Notes: generated by a model not told the origin, from the sequence alone. DNA of 64,000 nt from Cytophagales bacterium (GCA_013298125.1 JAAFJP010000012.1:93083-157082), one strand, 5' to 3'. Positions 9,360 through 18,951 are shown, numbered from the stretch's first letter. Made by a program: numbers and translations.

Positions 9360-9965
9360 ATGAATCCACAAATCATAGAATCTATCATTCAAAGCTCTGG
9401 TTTCCAAAAACTTAGAGACAAATACGAATTTTTGAAGATAGAAGATATTGTGGAATTAATGAGCATCGGAAAGTTTCATTTTATCCCTAAAAATGAGCAT
9501 TTTATCAAAGCGGGAGACACCACAAAAAAAGTAGGATTTATCATCAATGGGCTAATTCGGTTTTATCATTTAAAGGACGGTGAAGAGTATAATATCATCT
9601 TCAAAAAAGAATTTGAAATGGCTTCATCTTTTGAATCTATTGTACTCAATCAACCAAGTTCGTATAATTTTGAAGCCTTGGAAGATACCCAAATATTGGT
9701 CTATGATTATACTGAAATGGAGCAGTTATTTGCTCAGAATCATCAATTAGAGCGTTTTGGTAGATATTTTATTCAACAAGAATTAGCCAAAGCTGTGAAA
9801 ACTTACGAGGGACACCTTTTCTATTCTCCCGAAGAACGCTATCTGAAATTCATCGAAGATTATCCTGATTTGATGAATCGTATTCCCCTTAAACATCTGT
9901 CTTCTTTCTTGGGAATAACGTCCGTTTCTTTGAGCAGGATTCGTAAACGGATTACGGATAAGTAG
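9360..9965 (+). CDS. Crp/Fnr-family transcriptional regulator
   Basis: 201 residues. The N-terminal half is a cyclic-nucleotide-binding fold (FIPKNEHFIKAGDTTKKVGFIINGLIRFYHLKDGEEY), and the C-terminal part is a short Crp-type helix-turn-helix, with ERYLKFIEDYPDLMNRIPL leading into HLSSFLGITSVSLSRIRKRI. There is no Fnr-like Cys cluster. Bacteroidota carry many such single-domain regulators of unknown effector; they bind DNA in the cytoplasm. It stands alone between a terminator and a repeat-filled gap, in the same direction as the downstream sterol-desaturase-like gene. Target unknown. Confidence 0.85.
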   Translation: MNPQIIESIIQSSGFQKLRDKYEFLKIEDIVELMSIGKFHFIPKNEHFIKAGDTTKKVGFIINGLIRFYHLKDGEEYNIIFKKEFEMASSFESIVLNQPSSYNFEALEDTQILVYDYTEMEQLFAQNHQLERFGRYFIQQELAKAVKTYEGHLFYSPEERYLKFIEDYPDLMNRIPLKHLSSFLGITSVSLSRIRKRITDK

Positions 9966-10081
9966 TTATCAAATTTTAAGTTACTAAGTTGATAAATTAA
10001 AAATAAACCCTTGTCTTTCAGAAACTTAATTCATTTTTTTAGCGAATATTTTATCAACTTAACAACTTAAAAATTAGTAAC
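9965..10081. repeat. inverted repeat between genes
   Basis: Imperfect inverted repeat of about 34 bases per arm (9965-9998 and 10048-10081), AT-rich with the shared motif AAGTTGATAAA. It resembles the gap-filling repeats seen elsewhere in the window and could form a hairpin in RNA. Confidence 0.6.
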
Positions 10082-10165
10082 TTCTTAACGAACTTATCTT
10101 TTGTAAATTTTTTCTTCAAAATCGTTGCCCAAATTTGCTGTATCATTTTAAAAAATAAGTGAATT

Positions 10166-10888
10166 ATGGAAACGTCAATGCCTTTCGGAATCTTTATTTT
10201 TCTCGTCAATTTTCTGCGTTATCTCATCGTTGCGGGAATACCCTTCATAGTGTTTTATTACTTTTTGAAAAACGCTAAATCTGTCTCAAAACTACAATCT
10301 AAATTTCCGAAACTATCTGATTATCAGCGAGAAATAGAATATTCTACTTTAACTTGCATGGTCTTTGGAGTTGTGGGATGGGTGGCTTTTAAAACGCCTT
10401 TCTACAGCTATACATTAGCGTATGAAAATATTGAGGACTATCCGACTTGGTATTTTTGGGTGAGTATTTTCTTGATGATTTTGTTACACGATGCTTATTT
10501 TTACTGGACTCACAGACTGATTCATCACAAAGCACTTTTCAAGAATTTTCATGCTTTACATCATAAATCTCATAATCCGAGTCCGTGGGCAGCGTTTGCT
10601 TTTGACCCTTTAGAAGCCGTTACAAATGGCTGTTTTCAGTTTGTTTTGATGCTCGTAATTCCTGCCCATCTTTATGCAGTGGCAATATTTTACTTAATCT
10701 CTTTGGTAGTAAATGTCTATGGTCATTTGGGCTATGAAATTTACCCAAAAGCCATTCACACACATTGGTTGGGGCGTTGGATAAATACTTCAACTGCCCA
10801 CAATTATCATCACCATCACGGAAAAGGAAATTATGGATTTTATTTTACTTTTTGGGATAAATTGATGAAGACGGAAAAATTAGGGTAG
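10166..10888 (+). CDS. sterol desaturase / fatty acid hydroxylase superfamily membrane protein
   Basis: 240 residues with several membrane helices. The di-iron histidine clusters of this superfamily are plain: HDAYFYWTHRLIHH, then HALHHKSHNPSPWAAF, then the C-terminal TSTAHNYHHHHGKGNYG. These enzymes hydroxylate or desaturate lipids (fatty acids, sterols, carotenoids) in the membrane using O2. The ATG start follows a short AT-rich leader. The gene converges on the minus-strand glycosidase-like gene, with only 5 bases between the two stop codons. Substrate not evident. Confidence 0.88.
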   Translation: METSMPFGIFIFLVNFLRYLIVAGIPFIVFYYFLKNAKSVSKLQSKFPKLSDYQREIEYSTLTCMVFGVVGWVAFKTPFYSYTLAYENIEDYPTWYFWVSIFLMILLHDAYFYWTHRLIHHKALFKNFHALHHKSHNPSPWAAFAFDPLEAVTNGCFQFVLMLVIPAHLYAVAIFYLISLVVNVYGHLGYEIYPKAIHTHWLGRWINTSTAHNYHHHHGKGNYGFYFTFWDKLMKTEKLG

Positions 10889-10893
10889 TTTAC

Positions 10894-13473
10894 CTAAAAC
10901 TCCACCTCAATCCGACTAACGCCTAAATTATCAACCGAAAAAATTAAATACTCAGAGTTTTCTATTTTATTGATAATCAAAGGCTTACTATTACTATTTG
11001 TCTTTAAACTAATTGGTTTTTTATTTTGGGGTAATAAAATTTCCCAATCTGAAATTGTGCCTGTTCCTGTGAAATTGATGGTCAATTTGTTGCCAGAAAA
11101 TTTATATTGATACGAAATATAACCTCCCGATGCTTCGTATTTTACGGTTACGGCAACTTCTTTTTCGCCTGTTGCTTCCCATCTTGGCGAAACTTTTACT
11201 TTCTCAAACATCGTTACCGTGTCTTTTACACCCGCCAAACCTTCTAAAAGTGAATACGTTACCGCCGCAGCACCCCAACGGTCAGGAACTCCGAAGGATA
11301 AATCTTCTTTTGAGGTATCTTTTGACTTTATATCAATTACTGAATTTCCCAGAGTTAAACCAGCAATCATCCATCGAGATTTAGAATTTTTCATCCCAAA
11401 CAATTCGACCGCTTCAATTTTTTTATCAGGATTTGGATTCACAATTTGCGTAATTCCTAAGCCCACAAAAGGTGATTTTTTGTTTTTGCCCGACCATGCT
11501 ACTTTAAAATTAGGCTTGTCTTGCGGAAACCACCAATTATCAATTTTATCTCCATGAATATACTCCGTGAAAGTCGAGCCATCGTCATAACGCAAAGCCA
11601 TCATTCCGATAATTTCACCTTTTGAACGTGCATGAAGAAGGTAAATCGTGGTCGTTTTTCTTGCCAAAATTACTGCAGTTGAGATTTGATAATCCTTCTC
11701 CAAATCATCAGAAAGCACAATTGCACCTTTTCCAGCATTATCAAGCGGGTCAGTTATTTGAAAAGGAATATTCAAAAACAAATGTTGCCCCAATGGAATT
11801 TCGGAAGCATCATTTCCTTCGCCATCACCATTCCAACCCGGGATTCCTTGACTGCCTTTTCCAGAAAAATCTGCATTTGCGGCTTTTGCTAAACTGATAG
11901 TTGTAAAGTTGCCAATCTTAGTTTCGGGTAATTTTCCTTTATACGTTCCGTGAAGATAATTGTCATGTTTACGAGCCAAATTCAATACTCGATTTAGAAT
12001 ATCGACTCCGTAAGTTTCGTAACCATTTTGAAAAGCCCCATGTGCCAATTCACCCGCTACAATGGTACTCACGCCCCCGTTCATATACTCCCACAATTCT
12101 CCATCACTTTGAAATCCTTTTTCAAAAGGTGGATAAATATTATACCACTCAGCCGTTGAAGTTTTAGGCATTTCTCCTCTGATTTTTTGATATTCGTTCA
12201 AAATACCAAGGGCTTGTAAGTGCGAAATACCACGATTGAGGGCATAGGCATTCGACAAAGAAACTTGTTCTTCGGTTTTGGTTTTTCCTATGTTTCTTTT
12301 GGTAAAAAACTGTGGGTCTTCGGGTACAAAATGAACATAATGACGACCATTCCAAGTCAATTTATCTAAACGCTCTTGGAGATTTCGGGCTTCTTGATTG
12401 TAGAAATTTCCATCGTCTCTTTTTCCAGAGGCTATCAGCATTTCTGCCAACATTTTGTAAGCCGAAATCAAGCCGTTATTATCGCCAAACATGATTCCGA
12501 AATCGGTTTTTTCGTTAATCATCATGTTTGCACCATCCGTTACCAAATTGTCGTATTCGTGCTTAAAGTCCCACGTATCAATCGTGAAGGCTCTTTTTAC
12601 TAACTGATATTTATTTGACCAACGATATTTGTCAGTCGTAATGTATTTAATTGCTTTGATGGCTGGCTCTAAATTCTTACGCATCCAAGCATTATCTCCC
12701 GTTGCTTTCCACGATTCATACAGACATTGTACGAACAAATATTCCACGTCAGCCTCCACAGGTTGGCGTTTCAATTCAAAGGTTCCACCTTCGATTTTTT
12801 TGATAAAATTATCTTTTTCTAAAACAGAATCCCACCAGTTTGGTTCTTTGGTTCGGGGGTAAATATTATCCCAAATCATGCCGTCTTCTCGTTGATAATC
12901 AGCGTATAAATCGAAGCCGTCTTTGAGGTTTGGATTAAAATATTTCATCGCCTTCATCGTATGCGTATGGTCACGCAACCAACCCACGAAGACTTTGTAA
13001 ATTTTACCGTTAATTCTATACGCTGAGGTTTCGCCCCACTCACCAATCATCGACCAATAAAGGGTGCTTAATAGTTCTTTATAAATGCCAGAACTATCCA
13101 CAATTTCGGTTTGACAATTCACAGGAAAGTAGATAGAATCAATCCTATCGCCATTATTATTCCGTAATTCACAAAAATGATTTCCTAATGCCCCGCCCAC
13201 TTTGAAGGTAATACTACTGACTTTCCCGTCTCCCTTGCGGTACATCCTAAAACGTCCATCACGGATAAAAAAGTAGCCAGGTTCGGTAGTGGAAATGGTA
13301 ACGACATCAAGCGGTTTTACAACTTGTCCTTTTTCGTGAGAAGTGATTGTGAGTTTACCGTTTTGACTTTCGATGGGAAAAATAGTAGTTGGACCTTCAC
13401 CAAAACCAGTGAAGCCTAATCCACCAAGTAGAGAGGTATTTTTAAGAAATTTACGACGACTTTCGTGGTTCAT
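10894..13473 (-). CDS. secreted six-hairpin glycosidase-like protein with twin-arginine-type leader
   Basis: 859 residues. The N-terminus MNHESRRKFLKNTSLLGGLG has the RR-x-F-L motif of Tat leaders. A beta-rich domain covers roughly 40-130. A long helical region of about 150-560 has the look of an (alpha/alpha)6 glycosidase: GWLRDHTHTMKAMKYF, REDGMIWDNIYPRTKEPNWW, ADVEYLFVQCLYESWKATGD, TIDTWDFKHEYDN and a late GELWEYMNGGVSTIVAGELA. A C-terminal beta region follows. I cannot assign a GH family or the catalytic acids, so substrate and activity are open. Likely periplasmic or surface carbohydrate breakdown. Confidence 0.6.
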   Translation of the reverse strand: MNHESRRKFLKNTSLLGGLGFTGFGEGPTTIFPIESQNGKLTITSHEKGQVVKPLDVVTISTTEPGYFFIRDGRFRMYRKGDGKVSSITFKVGGALGNHFCELRNNNGDRIDSIYFPVNCQTEIVDSSGIYKELLSTLYWSMIGEWGETSAYRINGKIYKVFVGWLRDHTHTMKAMKYFNPNLKDGFDLYADYQREDGMIWDNIYPRTKEPNWWDSVLEKDNFIKKIEGGTFELKRQPVEADVEYLFVQCLYESWKATGDNAWMRKNLEPAIKAIKYITTDKYRWSNKYQLVKRAFTIDTWDFKHEYDNLVTDGANMMINEKTDFGIMFGDNNGLISAYKMLAEMLIASGKRDDGNFYNQEARNLQERLDKLTWNGRHYVHFVPEDPQFFTKRNIGKTKTEEQVSLSNAYALNRGISHLQALGILNEYQKIRGEMPKTSTAEWYNIYPPFEKGFQSDGELWEYMNGGVSTIVAGELAHGAFQNGYETYGVDILNRVLNLARKHDNYLHGTYKGKLPETKIGNFTTISLAKAANADFSGKGSQGIPGWNGDGEGNDASEIPLGQHLFLNIPFQITDPLDNAGKGAIVLSDDLEKDYQISTAVILARKTTTIYLLHARSKGEIIGMMALRYDDGSTFTEYIHGDKIDNWWFPQDKPNFKVAWSGKNKKSPFVGLGITQIVNPNPDKKIEAVELFGMKNSKSRWMIAGLTLGNSVIDIKSKDTSKEDLSFGVPDRWGAAAVTYSLLEGLAGVKDTVTMFEKVKVSPRWEATGEKEVAVTVKYEASGGYISYQYKFSGNKLTINFTGTGTISDWEILLPQNKKPISLKTNSNSKPLIINKIENSEYLIFSVDNLGVSRIEVEF

Positions 13474-13659
13474 CAGTTCAACAGACGTTAATTAGGGCTT
13501 GGTTGGGTAAGTAATTTTAGTTTTTTTCGGGGCGGAAAAAATCGGAGCGGATTGGAAGTACGAAATAACAAAATTTTATCTTAGCGTACAAAAAAACGCC
13601 TTTGTATTTCGATTTTTTTTAATAATTTCTTCATTTTTTTGATGAATCTATCTATTCTA

Positions 13660-13691
13660 TTTGCATATTAAATTTTCCACGTTTTACTTTG
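13660..13691 (+). promoter_or_regulatory. promoter of the SAM-riboswitch transcript
   Basis: TTTG at 13660-13663 and TTACTTTG at 13684-13691, with a 20-base spacer, fit the Bacteroidota housekeeping promoter (-33 TTTG, -7 TAnnTTTG) with one mismatch. It lies 37 bases before the first stem of the riboswitch. Confidence 0.6.
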
Positions 13692-13728
13692 CAACATCAA
13701 ATCAATCATCCTCCGAGATTTCATCTCA

Positions 13729-13828
13729 TGCAGGTAATTGATTTATAAAGAAGAAGGGAGAGAATAGGCTCAATGAACTTCTGGCAACCTACCAAACCGT
13801 AAAGGCAAGGTGCTAATTCCTACCTGTG
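13729..13828 (+). promoter_or_regulatory. SAM-I (S-box) riboswitch aptamer
   Basis: The conserved S-box core is visible: a P2 stem AGAAG...CTTCT enclosing a kink-turn-like GGAGAGAATAGGCTC, then GGCAACC, then AAGGTGCTAATTCC-type sequence (here GCAAGGTGCTAATTCC). P1 is closed by GCAGGTA (13730-13736) with TACCTGT (13821-13827). These RNAs bind S-adenosylmethionine and switch off methionine genes. The nearest downstream genes are two DinB-fold genes, then metY and metX. The expression platform is not clear: no strong terminator stem with a U-run directly follows. Confidence 0.92.
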
Positions 13829-14097
13829 TTCAATTAACAATTAACAATTAACAATTAACAGTATTCTGATAATTGCTTATTGATAATTGCTCATTGCTAT
13901 CGGGAAATATAAACCAATTACGATTCAATTCCAGTCTTTTTTACTGTTAATTATTCGTCAGGTTTAGGGCAAATTTCGTTTTCAATATTCAAGAAATCAC
14001 TTGAACATTGGACATTGAATATTGCAAATTGAACATTTTTTTAATTCTCAATTTGCAATGCTCAATGTTCAATTTTCAAGTAAAAAGAAACAATCGT

Positions 14098-14628
14098 ATG
14101 ACACTCGAACAAATTCAGTACCCCGTAGGAAAATGGGCTTCAAAAGACCATTATTCACCCGAAGAAATTGAGCAAAACATTGCTGATATGTTGGCTTATC
14201 CTTTGAAATACAGGGAATTAACGCAACATCTTTCGGAAGAAGATTTAGAAAAAACGTATCGTGAAGGTTCGTGGACGATTCGCCAATTGGTGCATCATGT
14301 GGCGGATACGCATTTGTGGCATTTTATCAGAATCAAACAGGCTCTGACGGAAGAAAATCCAGCGGGTGTTTTTGGAAATGTGAATGCTCTTGCAACTTTG
14401 CCAGATACCGCCAAAGCACCGATTGAAGATTCTTTGCAGATGATTGAAAGCACGCATAAACGTTACGCATATCTATTCTCGAATATTCCAACAAGTGATT
14501 ATGGGCGGGCTTATTATCATCCGTTTAGACAAATAAATGTCAATCTGCCACAAGCAATTAATATGACGGTTTGGCACGCCAAGCATCATTTAGGGCATAT
14601 TGAGATTGCTTTGGGACTTAAATCATAA
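14098..14628 (+). CDS. YfiT-like DinB-family putative bacillithiol/thiol transferase
   Basis: 176 residues from the ATG at 14098; a longer frame from 14008 is rejected because its first 30 codons are a gap repeat. The stretch YREGSWTIRQLVHHVADTH is close to the YfiT proteins of Bacillus as I know them, and with WHAKHHLGHI near the C-terminus gives the metal-binding His triad (H66/H67 and two late His). The family are four-helix DinB-fold metal enzymes proposed to transfer bacillithiol to electrophiles. It is four bases upstream of a second DinB gene and lies downstream of the SAM-I riboswitch, which hints at a link between thiol use and methionine supply. Confidence 0.82.
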   Translation: MTLEQIQYPVGKWASKDHYSPEEIEQNIADMLAYPLKYRELTQHLSEEDLEKTYREGSWTIRQLVHHVADTHLWHFIRIKQALTEENPAGVFGNVNALATLPDTAKAPIEDSLQMIESTHKRYAYLFSNIPTSDYGRAYYHPFRQINVNLPQAINMTVWHAKHHLGHIEIALGLKS

Positions 14629-14632
14629 TCTA

Positions 14633-15103
14633 ATGATTTCAACCGAATTACTTATCCTAAATTTTGAAGAAATCAGAAGGCGAAGTATCATACTTTGGTC
14701 TGGAATACCTGTTGAATTTTATGCTTGGAAACCTGATAAAGAAGCAATGGGAATTTTGGAAATGGTTAGGCACGTGTTAGAAGGCGAGCATCTTTTTCAT
14801 AAAATTGTGGAGAATAGAGGCAATTTAGGCGATTATGTTTCTCCGTGGGAAGACAGAAATTATACAAATGTGCAGGATGAAATAGATTTTGCTAAACCAT
14901 TCCGAGAAGATTTTTTCAAGACAATCAGAGCGTTTTCTTTGGAAGATTTGAGTCAAATAGAAATCATCCGTTCAGAGAAAGGACAAAGACGAAAATTGGG
15001 CGATTATTTACAACGAATTGCCTACCATGAGGCAGTTCATACTGGACAAATGTTGTCGTATTTGAGAACATTAGGCATCGAACGACCACAGATTTGGGAT
15101 TAA
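14633..15103 (+). CDS. DinB-superfamily protein
   Basis: 156 residues starting MISTELLILNFEEIRRRS at 14633, 4 bases after the stop of the YfiT-like gene, so the two are co-transcribed; the frame open from 14600 would overlap that gene. A four-helix DinB fold is suggested by VRHVLEGEHLFHKIV in the middle and YHEAVHTGQMLSYLRTLG near the C-terminus, which supply the usual three metal-binding His. Function unknown: DinB-like proteins include thiol transferases and many uncharacterised damage-inducible proteins. It ends 119 bases before metY. Confidence 0.75.
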   Translation: MISTELLILNFEEIRRRSIILWSGIPVEFYAWKPDKEAMGILEMVRHVLEGEHLFHKIVENRGNLGDYVSPWEDRNYTNVQDEIDFAKPFREDFFKTIRAFSLEDLSQIEIIRSEKGQRRKLGDYLQRIAYHEAVHTGQMLSYLRTLGIERPQIWD

Positions 15104-15124
15104 AACTTTCAAAAGTAACGAGTA

Positions 15125-15138
15125 GATGCTAATTCCTA
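15125..15138 (+). other. fragment of an S-box riboswitch 3' end
   Basis: GATGCTAATTCCTA differs at one base from GGTGCTAATTCCTA at 13809-13822, the conserved last segment of the SAM-I aptamer. No GGCAACC or P2 stem precedes it, because the DinB coding sequence is there. It lies in the leader of metY, where an intact S-box would be expected. Confidence 0.6.
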
Positions 15139-15210
15139 AGAATTCCCCTCTCTCTCAACGTCCGAAACGAATTACAATACAAAAATAACGATTTATATAA
15201 AACACAATAA

Positions 15211-16509
<1,299 letters not shown>

Positions 16510-16514
16510 AATGT

Positions 16515-16561
16515 AAAACCTTTACAAATTTGCAATTGGATTGCAGATTTGTAAAGGTTTT
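16515..16561 (+). terminator. long hairpin after metY
   Basis: 22-base arms (16515-16536, 16540-16561) with one mismatch and a 3-base loop, centred on TTGCAATTGGATTGCA. It starts 6 bases past the metY stop. The end is T-rich, so it could stop transcription, or it may be a repeat-type palindrome like those that follow. Confidence 0.65.
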
Positions 16562-16601
16562 AGAAAGGAAATATAAATCAAAAACCTTTTATTTTGAGAT
16601 T

Positions 16602-16661
16602 TTCGGGTTCTCTATTCCTAACGAGGGGTTTAAACCCCTCGTTAGGAATAGAGAACCCGAA
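16602..16661. repeat. 60-bp perfect palindrome P1
   Basis: Every base of the left 30 pairs with the right 30, centre between 16631 and 16632. Left arm begins TTCGGGTTCTCTATTCC and ends with the shared core half CGAGGGGTTT. Confidence 0.95.
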
Positions 16662-16696
16662 GTAAACAGTATTTCAATATTAACCACATACTTAAA

Positions 16697-17137
16697 ATGG
16701 CTCAATCACGTAGTTTTATAAATATTTGGATTCATTTCGTCTGGGCAGTAAAAAAGAGAGAACCATTATTATCTAAATCATTTCGAACTAATTTATGCAA
16801 ACATATCCTTGAAAATGGACGTAGTAAAAATATTTATGTGGATATGATTAATGGAGTAGAAGACCATTTGCATTGTTTGGTAAGCTTAAAATCTATTCAG
16901 AATGTTTCTGATATTGCCCAAAAACTAAAAGGAGAATCCTCCAAATGGATTAATGATAATGGATTAGTGAATGGAATTTTTGAATGGCAAGAAGGTTATG
17001 GAGCTTTTTCGGTAAGTCCAGACCCTAAGCATTTAAAAAGAGTTAGAAATTATATTAAAAATCAAGAGAAACACCATGAGCGGAAATCATTTGATGAGGA
17101 AATGGAGGAGTTTGAGCGAATGATTGGAGCTGAATGA
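16697..17137 (+). CDS. tnpA: IS200/IS605-family transposase TnpA (REP-associated tyrosine transposase type)
   Basis: 146 residues, full length for a Y1 transposase. The HUH motif is EDHLHCLVSL (His57, His59) and the likely nucleophile is Tyr119 in RVRNYIKNQEKHH. These enzymes cut and join single-stranded DNA at hairpins. The frame is intact, so it may be active. The three palindromes around it have the kind of hairpin this class recognises, which links enzyme and repeats; that link is inferred. It is transcribed in the direction of metY and metX and may let metY transcripts read on into metX. Confidence 0.9.
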   Translation: MAQSRSFINIWIHFVWAVKKREPLLSKSFRTNLCKHILENGRSKNIYVDMINGVEDHLHCLVSLKSIQNVSDIAQKLKGESSKWINDNGLVNGIFEWQEGYGAFSVSPDPKHLKRVRNYIKNQEKHHERKSFDEEMEEFERMIGAE

Positions 17138-17205
17138 TTTTATATTATAAATAGAGAATACAAATTTATTATCACAATTCATTTTGGTCTATATATAAAA
17201 GAAGA

Positions 17206-17265
17206 GTTTTGTTCAATATCCATAACGAGGGGTTTAAACCCCTCGTTATGGATATTGAACAAAAC
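17206..17265. repeat. 60-bp perfect palindrome P2
   Basis: Left arm starts GTTTTGTTCAATATCC and the halves are fully complementary, centre between 17235 and 17236. Shares the core with P1 and P3 but has different outer arms. Confidence 0.95.
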
Positions 17266-17328
17266 AGGTTGAAAAATACTATTGAATACTTTATTACTTC
17301 AATTTACATTTGCCTTGAATACGAAGAA

Positions 17329-17386
17329 TTTTGTCGACTATCCATAGCGAGGGGTTTAAACCCCTCGCTATGGATAGTCGACAAAA
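17329..17386. repeat. 58-bp perfect palindrome P3
   Basis: Left arm starts TTTTGTCGACTATCC, centre between 17357 and 17358; the next outer pair (A/C) is mismatched. P2 and P3 lie in direct repeat, 122 bases apart, each preceded by GAAGA and followed by an AAATACT motif. Confidence 0.95.
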
Positions 17387-17431
17387 CCGCAGAAATACTG
17401 TTGAGTAACTAAACTGAGAAGACATGAAATA

Positions 17432-18544
17432 TTGAATCAGTTAGAATCTAAGAAAACATTGAACAACATAAACACATACAAACACAATAACCCCTTCCCA
17501 TTAGAAGCAGGAGGCATTTTACCCGAACTTGAACTCAGTTATCAGGCTTTGGGAGAACTCAATCAAGAGCGTTCAAATGTCGTGTGGGTATGCCATGCCT
17601 TCACGGGGTCGCAGGATGCGGAGGACTGGTGGCAAGGGCTGATTGGTCGTGGAAAATTATTTGACCCAGATAAACATTTTATCATTTGCGTAAACGTTTT
17701 GGGTTCGCATTATGGTAGTACGGGACCACTTTCGATTAATTCCGAAACTGGAAAACCGTACTACCATGATTTCCCTTTAATCACGATTCGAGACATTGTT
17801 AATTCCTTTGACATTCTCCGTGAACACCTCGGAATCCATCAGATTTATACCTGCATCGGTGGTTCTTTGGGTGGGCAACAGTGCGTTGAGTGGGCGATTT
17901 CTCAACCAGAACTCATTGAAAATCTGATACTTATCGCTACCAATGCACAACATTCTCCTTGGGGGATTGCCTTTAATGAATCCCAAAGAATGTCCATCGA
18001 AGTTGATCCAACTTGGATTGAAAGTAATGCACAGGCGGGACTCAAAGGTATGATGGCAGCAAGAGCAACGGCATTGATTTCGTATCGTAATTATGAAACC
18101 TACGGCGTTACGCAAGCCCGTCGGGATGAACCTTTGGGCAAATCACATAGGGCGGTAACTTATCAGCGTTATCAGGGTGAAAAATTAGCACAACGATTCA
18201 ATGCCTTTTCGTATTATGTACTCTCGCAAGTGATGGATTCGCAGGATGTTGGGCGTGGACGAGGCGGTGCAATCAAGGCATTATCCCAAATAAAATCAAG
18301 AACTTTGGTGATGGGCATTAAGTCGGATGCTTTGTTTCCGATAAATGAACAGGCATTTTTGGCAAAACACATTCCTGACTCCACTTTCCAATCTTTGGAT
18401 TCATTGTACGGTCACGATGGTTTTTTGATTGAAAGTCAGTTGATAACGAAAGCGATAAAATTATGGCAAAAATTCATTCGATTTGACGTTAATCCGATGT
18501 ATGAGTTTTTCAAGAAATTGGAAATGAAAGAAGAATTGGTATAG
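17432..18544 (+). CDS. metX: homoserine O-acetyltransferase
   Basis: 370 residues in the alpha/beta-hydrolase fold. The nucleophile elbow is GGSLGGQQCVEW, the Asp lies in IKSDALFP and the His in YGHDGFLIE, the full catalytic triad of MetX. It acetylates homoserine with acetyl-CoA to feed MetY. No ATG is available: the ATG at 17424 is followed by a stop within three codons, so translation should start at TTG 17432 or TTG 17459, the latter giving a start closer to the conserved NPFPLEAGG. The upstream TnpA/palindrome unit ends only 45 bases earlier and may have replaced the original start region. Confidence 0.93.
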   Translation: MNQLESKKTLNNINTYKHNNPFPLEAGGILPELELSYQALGELNQERSNVVWVCHAFTGSQDAEDWWQGLIGRGKLFDPDKHFIICVNVLGSHYGSTGPLSINSETGKPYYHDFPLITIRDIVNSFDILREHLGIHQIYTCIGGSLGGQQCVEWAISQPELIENLILIATNAQHSPWGIAFNESQRMSIEVDPTWIESNAQAGLKGMMAARATALISYRNYETYGVTQARRDEPLGKSHRAVTYQRYQGEKLAQRFNAFSYYVLSQVMDSQDVGRGRGGAIKALSQIKSRTLVMGIKSDALFPINEQAFLAKHIPDSTFQSLDSLYGHDGFLIESQLITKAIKLWQKFIRFDVNPMYEFFKKLEMKEELV

Positions 18545-18569
18545 AAATTCGATACTAAAAAAATCTATT

Positions 18570-18602
18570 AAAAGGGTTGAGGATTGTCCTCAACCCTTTT
18601 TT
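18570..18602 (+). terminator. intrinsic terminator after metX
   Basis: Perfect 14-base stem AAAAGGGTTGAGGA / TCCTCAACCCTTTT around a TTG loop, followed by more T. Begins 25 bases after the metX stop and closes the methionine block. Confidence 0.93.
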
Positions 18603-18951
18603 GTATCTACTAATCTTCTATTTCCTCTTTTAAAATAGAATATTATTTTACTTTTCCAATTTATAAAGAGAGTACAATTTTCAAAAAAGCCGTTTAGAGT
18701 ATGTTTGGATGTGGTTTGAAAAATAAATTAAAAATAATTTTACTTTTATTTGGTTATAATTTAACAAAGGTATAACTTGCCTGAGTTATTTACCAAATAA
18801 CATTCTCCTCAGTAGTCCTTATAAAATAGCCCTTAAAACTTTATTTACAGTACTTTATTCTCTAAAATTATACATTTTAGGGCTGGAAAATCTATTGCCT
18901 TTTAAAACGTAATATCGCAAACTTTATATAATTAAAACCAACAAAACAATT
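18603..18951. other. AT-rich leader of the M57 metalloprotease gene
   Basis: About 350 bases without a gene. A TATGTTTG box (18700-18707) fits the -7 consensus but lies 245 bases before the ATG and lacks a clear -33 partner. Nothing else stands out. Confidence 0.45.

Larger units (their letters stand above)
13474..14097. other. regulatory gap of the methionine block (promoter, riboswitch, filler repeats)
   Basis: Holds the promoter at 13660-13691 and the SAM-I riboswitch at 13729-13828. After these come four tandem copies of CAATTAA (13831-13858), a TTAACAGTA / TACTGTTAA pair (13856-13864, 13945-13953), and a long imperfect inverted repeat at about 13991-14085 with CAATTTGCAA-type motifs. 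An ORF extends into this last repeat from the YfiT-like gene but it is repeat-derived, so the gene start was placed at 14098. Confidence 0.7.
16602..17386 (+). mobile_element. IS200/IS605-type TnpA unit with flanking palindromes
   Basis: A single Y1/HUH transposase gene lies between one 60-bp palindrome upstream and two downstream. All three share the core CGAGGGGTTTAAACCCCTCG. The unit separates metY from metX. No second gene (TnpB) is present. The exact ends of the element cannot be fixed by eye, since IS200/IS605 members make no target duplications; the stated limits are the outer palindromes. Confidence 0.75.

Noticed and set aside
14008..14097. Thirty-residue N-terminal extension of the YfiT-like gene
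   Set aside because: The extension is encoded by a gap-filling inverted repeat (CAATTTGCAATGCTCAATG-type) and YfiT homologues begin near MTLEQIQYPVG, so the start was set at 14098.
16602..17386. CRISPR array
   Set aside because: Three related palindromes with a shared core look like repeats, but spacing is irregular (one pair is split by a gene), repeats are self-palindromic to their ends, and no cas gene is present.
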